Source: WHSW01 sp963777775 (GTDB lineage Bacteria; Actinomycetota; Thermoleophilia; Solirubrobacterales; 70-9). Taken from it: 64,000 nucleotides of DNA. The stretch lies in NCBI GenBank assembly GCA_963777775.1, contig CAVZRL010000009.1, positions 62,001 through 126,000 of the forward strand, written 5' to 3'. Position 1 is the first letter of the stretch. Every line of letters begins with the position of its first letter. Below are positions 58,744 through 64,000 of the stretch, piece after piece. The position numbers and the translations under genes are program-made. Under the pieces are notes generated by a model. The model was not told where the DNA came from and searched no databases. It saw nothing but the letters and a program-made list of their open reading frames with translations.

Positions 58744-61017
58744 ATGGAAGTGGATGCTGATCGCGAGCTCAACAGGCACGCTGACGCACGACCCTGGCTG
58801 CCGGGCGGCCTCGACGAGGCCGCCGTGGAGATCGATGGCCGGGGCCGCGTCGTCGACGCCAACCCCGCCGCCCGCGAGCTGCTGAGCGGTGAAGAACCGA
58901 CCGTGGTCGTGGTCGGCGACCCGGCCGCGCGGGCGGCCGAGCTGGCGCGCCACGAGCGGATTGCCGCCCAACTCGTCGACGCCGAGCAGATCGCCGGAAT
59001 CGCGATCTGGGAGTGGGACGTGGCCAATGACGAGGTCACCTGGTCGCCGGCGATGTACCGCTGCTTCGGCTATCGGGCCGACGGCGTCAAGCCCAGCTTC
59101 GAGCTCTGGCTGCGCGGGATCCATCCCGATGACCGCGAGCGCTGCGTGGCGCGGGTCGAGGACGCGGTCGCCGCCGGGACCGGCTACGAGTTCGAGCATC
59201 GGGCGGTCCACCCCGACGGCACGGTCGTGCACCTGCACTGCCGCGGCGACGTCCGCACCGACGCCTCCGGGAAGGCGGTCAGGGTCGTCGGCGCGAGCCA
59301 GGACATCACTCAGCGAGTCGCCCAGCAGGATGCTCTCGACCGCCTCGCCCGCCAGCGCGAGGCAATCCTCGACGCCGCCGGCGAAGGCATCTGCGGCCTC
59401 GACTCGGACGGGCTGATCACGTTCGCCAACCCCGCCGCCGCGACCATTCTCGGGCGCACGATCGGGGAGCTCGGAGGCGCCCGCCTGGCCGACTTCGTCC
59501 ACACCGCCGGGGGCGGCAACGCCGACCCGTTCGCCAGCGCGCTCAGCGAGGGCGTCTCGACCTCCGACCAGAGCGCCACCTTCCTGCGCGCCGATCAGGC
59601 CACCCTCGCCGTCGACCTGCTCTGCAACCCGATCCGGGAGCACGGCCGCGTCGTCGGCGCGGTGGTGACGATGAAGGACGCGACCGAGCGGCGCCGGTTC
59701 GAGGACCAGCTCGCATACCTCGCCGACCACGACGCGCTCACCGGGCTGCTCAACCGGCGCCGGTTCGAGCAGGAGCTGGCGCTCCAGGTCGCCTACGCCG
59801 AGCGCTACCAGGCCAGCCTCTCGGTCCTGCAGATCGACCTCGACGGGTTCAAGGACGTCAACGACACCCGCGGCCATCGGGTCGGCGACGATCTGATCTG
59901 CTCGATCGGGCGCCTGCTCGGCGAACGCCTGCGCAAGGGCGACGTCGTCGCCAGGATCGGCGGCGACGAGTTCGCCGTCCTGCTTCCGGCTACCGACGGA
60001 GCCGCCGGCGCGGAGGCCGCCGAGGAGCTGCGGACCGCGATCGGCGGCGTCCCGCACATCGCGGGCGGGCGGCCGGTGCGAATCACGGCAAGCCTCGGAG
60101 TGGCGACGATCGGGGACGACGCGGGCGACGCTCAGGACCTGCTCACGAACGCCGACATCGCGATGTACGACGCCAAGGACGCGGGTCGCGACCGTGTCGC
60201 GCGCTACGTGGCCGCACGCCGCGGACGCGAGCGGGCGGCCGAGCGCTTCGCCTGGGTCTCGCGCCTGCGCCAGGCGCTCGACGAGGACGGGTTCGAGCTC
60301 TTCGCGCAGCCGATCCGCGCGGTCGGCGACGAGCGCCCGTCGCAGTTCGAGATGCTGCTGCGGATGCGGCTTGAGGACGGCTCGCTGGCGCTGCCCGGAT
60401 CGTTCCTGCCGACCGCCGAGCGCCACGGCCTGATCAGGGCCGTCGATCGCTGGGTCGTCGCACGCTCGCTCGAGATCGCTGCCGAGCACGGCGGCGAGCG
60501 AGAGCCGCCCCGCTTCGAGATCAACCTCTCCGGCCACTCGATCGGCGACGCCGAGCTGCCGGCGTTCATCGCCGAACAGATCAAGGGCGCCGGGGTCGAC
60601 CCGTCACGGATCATCTTCGAGATGACCGAGACCGCGGCGATCGACAGCCTGCACGGGGCCCGCCATTTCGCCGCCAGCCTGCGCGAGCTGGGCTGCAAGT
60701 TCGCCCTCGACGACTTCGGCTCGGGGTTCAGCTCCTTCGTCTACCTCAAGCACCTGCCGATCGACTTCGTCAAGATCGACGGCGACTTCGTCCGCGGTCT
60801 CGCGACCAGCACCTCGGACCGGCTCTTCGTGCAGGCGATCGTCGCGATCGCGCGCGGCCTCGGCAAGCGGACGATCGCCGAGTTCGTCGAGGACGCCGAG
60901 ACCGCGGAAGTGCTCGCCGAGCTCGGGGTCGACTACCTGCAGGGCCTGTACATCGGCGCCCCGCTGCCGGTCGCGGACGCGCTCGCGCCCGCGCGCCCGC
61001 TCGTGCCTACCGCCTGA
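58744..61017 (+). CDS. PAS-GGDEF-EAL signalling protein
   Basis: This 757-residue cytoplasmic protein has a PAS/PAC region (about residues 80-195: IWEWDVANDEVTWSPAMYRC), a second PAS (about 205-320), a GGDEF domain (LTGLLNRRRFEQE, IGGDEFAVLLPA) and an EAL domain. The EAL signature is EMLLRM, with the Asn (INLSG), the Glu (EMTET), DDFGSGFSS and YLQG present, so phosphodiesterase activity is likely intact. It can probably make or break cyclic di-GMP depending on a signal sensed by PAS. Confidence 0.94.
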   Translation: MEVDADRELNRHADARPWLPGGLDEAAVEIDGRGRVVDANPAARELLSGEEPTVVVVGDPAARAAELARHERIAAQLVDAEQIAGIAIWEWDVANDEVTWSPAMYRCFGYRADGVKPSFELWLRGIHPDDRERCVARVEDAVAAGTGYEFEHRAVHPDGTVVHLHCRGDVRTDASGKAVRVVGASQDITQRVAQQDALDRLARQREAILDAAGEGICGLDSDGLITFANPAAATILGRTIGELGGARLADFVHTAGGGNADPFASALSEGVSTSDQSATFLRADQATLAVDLLCNPIREHGRVVGAVVTMKDATERRRFEDQLAYLADHDALTGLLNRRRFEQELALQVAYAERYQASLSVLQIDLDGFKDVNDTRGHRVGDDLICSIGRLLGERLRKGDVVARIGGDEFAVLLPATDGAAGAEAAEELRTAIGGVPHIAGGRPVRITASLGVATIGDDAGDAQDLLTNADIAMYDAKDAGRDRVARYVAARRGRERAAERFAWVSRLRQALDEDGFELFAQPIRAVGDERPSQFEMLLRMRLEDGSLALPGSFLPTAERHGLIRAVDRWVVARSLEIAAEHGGEREPPRFEINLSGHSIGDAELPAFIAEQIKGAGVDPSRIIFEMTETAAIDSLHGARHFAASLRELGCKFALDDFGSGFSSFVYLKHLPIDFVKIDGDFVRGLATSTSDRLFVQAIVAIARGLGKRTIAEFVEDAETAEVLAELGVDYLQGLYIGAPLPVADALAPARPLVPTA

Positions 61018-61064
61018 GCTCCGCCGCCCACCGGGCCGCCGCGCTCCCTAGATAGGATCGGGCC

Positions 61065-62753
61065 GTGCCCAGGCATGACGTATTGGTGATCGGCGCGGGA
61101 CTCGCCGGGCAGCGGGCGGCGCTCGCCGCAGCCGAGCAGGGCGTCTCGGTCGGCATTGTCTCCAAGGTCCATCCGGTCCGCTCGCACTCGAACGCCGCGC
61201 AGGGCGGGATCAACGCGGCGCTCAACCCGGATGACTCCTGGGAGTCGCACGCCTTCGACACCGTCAAGGGATCCGACTACCTCGGCGACCAGGACGCGAT
61301 CGAGATCATGTGCCGCGAGGCGCCCGAGGAGATCCTCCACCTCGAGCACCTCGGGGTCCCCTTTCACCGCAACGCTGAGGGGCTGCTCGGCACCCGCGCC
61401 TTCGGCGGCGCCTCACAGGCGCGCACTTACTACGTCGCCGACATCACCGGGCAGGCGATCATGCACGTGCTCTACGAGCAGCTGATGAAGCACTCCGACG
61501 CCGTCGACCGCTACGAGGAGTACTTCACCACCTCGCTGGCGCTCGACGATGCCGGCGACTGTGTCGGCGCCGTGCTCCGCAACCTCCGCGACGGCTCGAT
61601 GGAGCTGTTCGAGGCCAAGAACGTGATCCTCGCCACCGGTGGGAACGGTCAGGCGTGGCAGCCGACGACCAACGCGCTGATCTGCACCGGCGACGGGATT
61701 GCGATGGCCTACCGGGTCGGCGCTCCCCTGATGGACATGGAGATGATCCAGTACCACCCGACGACGCTCGCCGGCAAGGGGTTCCTGATCACCGAAGGCG
61801 CGCGCGGAGAGGGCGCGCACCTGCTCAACGCGCAGGGCGAGCGGTTCATGGAGCGCTACGCACCGAACAAGATGGAGCTCGCCTCGCGCGACGTCGTCTC
61901 GCGCGCCGAGCAGACCGAGATCAACGAGGGGCGCGGGTTTCCCGACGGGACCGTGGCCCTCGACATCACCGTCGTCCCACGCAAGCGCATCCACGAGGCG
62001 CTGCGCGAGATCGTGCTCGTCGGGCGCGACTTCGCCGGCGTCGACATCACCCGCGAGCCGATCCACATCAAGCCCGGCAACCACTACACGATGGGCGGCG
62101 TCAAGACCGACTCCGACGGCGCGACCGAGATCGCCGGCCTGTACGCGGCGGGCGAGTGTGCCTGCGTCTCGGTCCACGGCGGCAACCGGCTCGGCGCCAA
62201 CTCGCTACTCGACACGCTGATCTTCGGCCGCCGCGCCGGCCTGCACGCGGCCAACCGCGCCAAGCAGGTCGAGACCGGTCGACCGGCCGCCGCAGCGCTC
62301 GCCGACGAGCAGCGGATGATCGAGGAGCTGATCGGCCGCGAGCGTGGGTCGGGGCGCCGGGTCTCGGAGATCCGCAAGGAGCTCGGGCAAACGATGGACC
62401 GCCATGTCGCCGTGTTCCGCGAGGACGATGGGATCCGCGAGGCGCTGGAGATCGTCAAGCGACTGAAGGAGGACGCGGGCGCCGCCTACGTCGACGACCG
62501 CGGCTCGGTCTTCAACCAGGACGTGCTCGGGGCGATCGAGCTCGGCTACATGCTCGATTGCGCAGAGTGCGCGTGCGTCGGCGCGCTCGAGCGCACCGAG
62601 AGCCGCGGTGCGCAGTTCCGGACCGACTTCCCGGAGCGAAACGACGACGAGTGGCTACGGCACATCGACCTGAAGCTGAATGGCGACGGGCCGGAGGTCA
62701 GCTACTCGGAGGTGACGATCACGGAGTGGCAGCCAATGGAAAGGACCTACTGA
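61065..62753 (+). CDS. sdhA: Succinate dehydrogenase flavoprotein subunit
   Basis: This 562-residue subunit has the FAD-binding start VLVIGAGLAGQRAALAAAEQ, the covalent-FAD region RSHSNAAQGGINAAL, the active-site segment HPTTLAGKGFLITEGARGEG and the C-terminal HGGNRLGANSLLDTLIFGRR. It oxidises succinate to fumarate and passes electrons to SdhB. The start is GTG, 6 nt after a TAGGAT -10 box (leaderless). It is followed 49 bp later by sdhB, which has its own promoter. Confidence 0.97.
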   Translation: MPRHDVLVIGAGLAGQRAALAAAEQGVSVGIVSKVHPVRSHSNAAQGGINAALNPDDSWESHAFDTVKGSDYLGDQDAIEIMCREAPEEILHLEHLGVPFHRNAEGLLGTRAFGGASQARTYYVADITGQAIMHVLYEQLMKHSDAVDRYEEYFTTSLALDDAGDCVGAVLRNLRDGSMELFEAKNVILATGGNGQAWQPTTNALICTGDGIAMAYRVGAPLMDMEMIQYHPTTLAGKGFLITEGARGEGAHLLNAQGERFMERYAPNKMELASRDVVSRAEQTEINEGRGFPDGTVALDITVVPRKRIHEALREIVLVGRDFAGVDITREPIHIKPGNHYTMGGVKTDSDGATEIAGLYAAGECACVSVHGGNRLGANSLLDTLIFGRRAGLHAANRAKQVETGRPAAAALADEQRMIEELIGRERGSGRRVSEIRKELGQTMDRHVAVFREDDGIREALEIVKRLKEDAGAAYVDDRGSVFNQDVLGAIELGYMLDCAECACVGALERTESRGAQFRTDFPERNDDEWLRHIDLKLNGDGPEVSYSEVTITEWQPMERTY

Positions 62754-62802
62754 TGGCGGCGCTGGTCGCTCGCCGCCCGTCGCTCGGTAGGGTCGAGCGC
62801 TG

Positions 62803-64000
62803 ATGCCCGAGACGGAGGAGTACACGCTCAAGGTGCGCCGCTTTTCGCCCGAGTCGGGCGAGGGGCCGTACTGGGAGGAGTTCGAGGTCGAGCTCGACCC
62901 GACGCTCTCGGTCCTCGACGGCCTGCTGCAGGCCAAGGACCGCGACGACGGCTCGCTCTCGGTGCGCTGCTCGTGCCGGGCCGCGATCTGCGGCTCGTGC
63001 GGTGTGAAGATCAACGGCCGCTCGACGCTCGCCTGCCTGACCCAGATCGGCGAGGCCCACGAGACAGCCAATCGCCGTCCCGCCGCTGACCCGGCCGCCC
63101 CCGGACGCGAAGCGGAGGAGGCGGCCGGCAATGGTTCCGTGGCGCCAATAGTTGTCGAGCCGATGGGGAACATGCCCGTGGTCAAGGACCTGGTCACCGA
63201 CATGGAGTCGACCCACTGGACAAAGATCCGCCGGGTCACCCCGTGGCTGCTCGACGACGGCGATCCGCCCGAGCGCGAGCGCGTCGTCCCGCCCGAGTCG
63301 ATGGTCGACATCACGCAGACGATCGCCTGTATCCAGTGCGGCGCCTGTGTCTCGGCGTGCCTCTCGATGGAGGCCGACCCGGACTTCATCGGCCCGGCGG
63401 CACTCGCGAAGGCATATCGCTTTGTCGGCGATCCGCGCGACGTCGAGAGCCGCGAGCGGCTCTACGACCTCGCCCAGGACCCGCACGGGATCTACGACTG
63501 CACGCACTGCTTCGCCTGCATCGACGCGTGCCCGAAGGGAGTCGCGCCGATGGACCAGATCATGCGCCTGCGGCGGCGCGCCGGCGAGCAGGAGATCCAC
63601 GATCGAAACCACGGCCACAATCACGAGCACGCGTTCGTCGAGATCATCCGCAAGAAGGGGACGCTCGACGAGTCGCTGCTGCTGCAGGAGTCCTACGCGC
63701 CCGGCCTGAAGGGCAAGCTGATCCCGACGTTACGGCGCGCTGAAGGGGCTGATCGGGCTCGATCCCGACCGCGATCCGGGGCATTCGCAGCGGAAAGATG
63801 CGCTCGCTGCCGAAGCTGATCCCGGGCATCCACCCGAAGCTCCCCGACGACGCCCAGGAGCAGGTGGAAGCGATCTACGAGCACGCCGAGGGGCACCGCA
63901 CCGAGCTCAACCTCTACATCGCAGGCGAGGAGGACGTCGAGCCGGAGCCCGACGAGGAGGAGCTGAGTCAGCCCGAGGTCTCCCCCGGGCCGAAGGAGAA
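62803..64000 (+). CDS. sdhB: Succinate dehydrogenase iron-sulfur subunit, two frameshifts, 3' end outside window
   Basis: The N-terminal 2Fe-2S part (RCSCRAAICGSCGVKINGRS) and two full cysteine clusters (CIQCGACVSAC and CTHCFACIDAC) identify SdhB. The second cluster has four Cys where classical SdhB has CHSIMNC, so a second 4Fe-4S is expected. An Ala/Pro/Glu-rich insertion of about 30 residues (GEAHETANRRPAADPAAPGR) follows the 2Fe-2S domain. Near 63725 and 63773 the frame shifts by one base each time; RYGALKGLIGLDPDR and then IRGIRSGKMRSLPKLIPGIH continue the protein. A TAGGGT box lies 9 nt before the ATG. Confidence 0.88.

Overview
The window is GC-rich, gene-dense actinobacterial chromosome. 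Several features suggest the class Thermoleophilia (Solirubrobacterales/Gaiellales type): many short SnoaL-like (NTF2-fold) proteins that begin MSQENVE and end EALEAAGLSE, an mce operon, a PucR-type regulator, Lon with Hsp20, and many promoters with a -10 box only 6-9 nt before the start codon (probable leaderless mRNAs). This placement is inference from protein style, not from a marker gene. No rRNA, CRISPR array, insertion sequence, phage or integrase was seen. One tRNA (Gln, anticodon TTG) is present.

Layout. 0-4.4 kb: a DHA2-type efflux pump (cut by the left edge), a DUF6159-like membrane protein, an AbiEi/DUF559-type protein, a glycerophosphodiester phosphodiesterase and a small membrane protein. 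4.4-13.9 kb: the accessory region. Eight tagged SnoaL-like genes (one frameshifted), one untagged SnoaL-like gene and one SnoaL pseudogene lie on the minus strand. They are separated by a repeated module made of a 3'-end 'tag', a linker, an imperfect inverted repeat, a GATACT -10 box and an ATG 9 nt later. The same module, or parts of it, also flanks unrelated genes (isochorismatase-type hydrolase, lipoprotein, two small ABM-like proteins, a secreted protein, a GNAT acetyltransferase).

13.9-24.6 kb: housekeeping genes: prs-glmU, a VOC protein, tRNA-Gln, a PucR-type regulator, a DedA-PAP2 fusion, and ispE-rsmA-tatD-metG read on the minus strand. 24.2-35.4 kb: a lipoprotein, two paralogous secreted proteins and a six-gene mce operon without adjacent yrbE permeases, preceded by a palindrome at its probable transcription start. 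35.5-49.7 kb: rsmI-ROK kinase, LCP protein, FmdB-like zinc ribbon, glyS, an R2-like diiron/SCP2-like protein with a perfect CRP-type site upstream, a class III nucleotide cyclase, a cupredoxin-like lipoprotein, hsp20-lon, an MBL-fold hydrolase, a stand-alone cNMP-binding domain and a Cys-rich protein. 49.7-64 kb: a fatty-acid-hydroxylase-type protein, a winged-helix protein, mdh and icd separated by a 51-bp tandem repeat, an AidB-type acyl-CoA dehydrogenase, an M28 peptidase, a GGDEF protein, an M50/CBS protease, a PAS-GGDEF-EAL protein, and sdhA-sdhB (sdhB runs off the right edge).

How parts fit together. Central metabolism is represented by mdh, icd and sdhAB, and cell-wall and isoprenoid precursor supply by glmU, prs and ispE. 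Second-messenger genes are frequent: one cyclase, one cNMP-binding protein, one CRP-type operator and two cyclic-di-GMP proteins. Several conserved genes (metG, ispE, sdhB, one secreted protein) carry single-base frameshifts, so part of the assembly may hold uncorrected indels; apparent pseudogenes should be read with that in mind.
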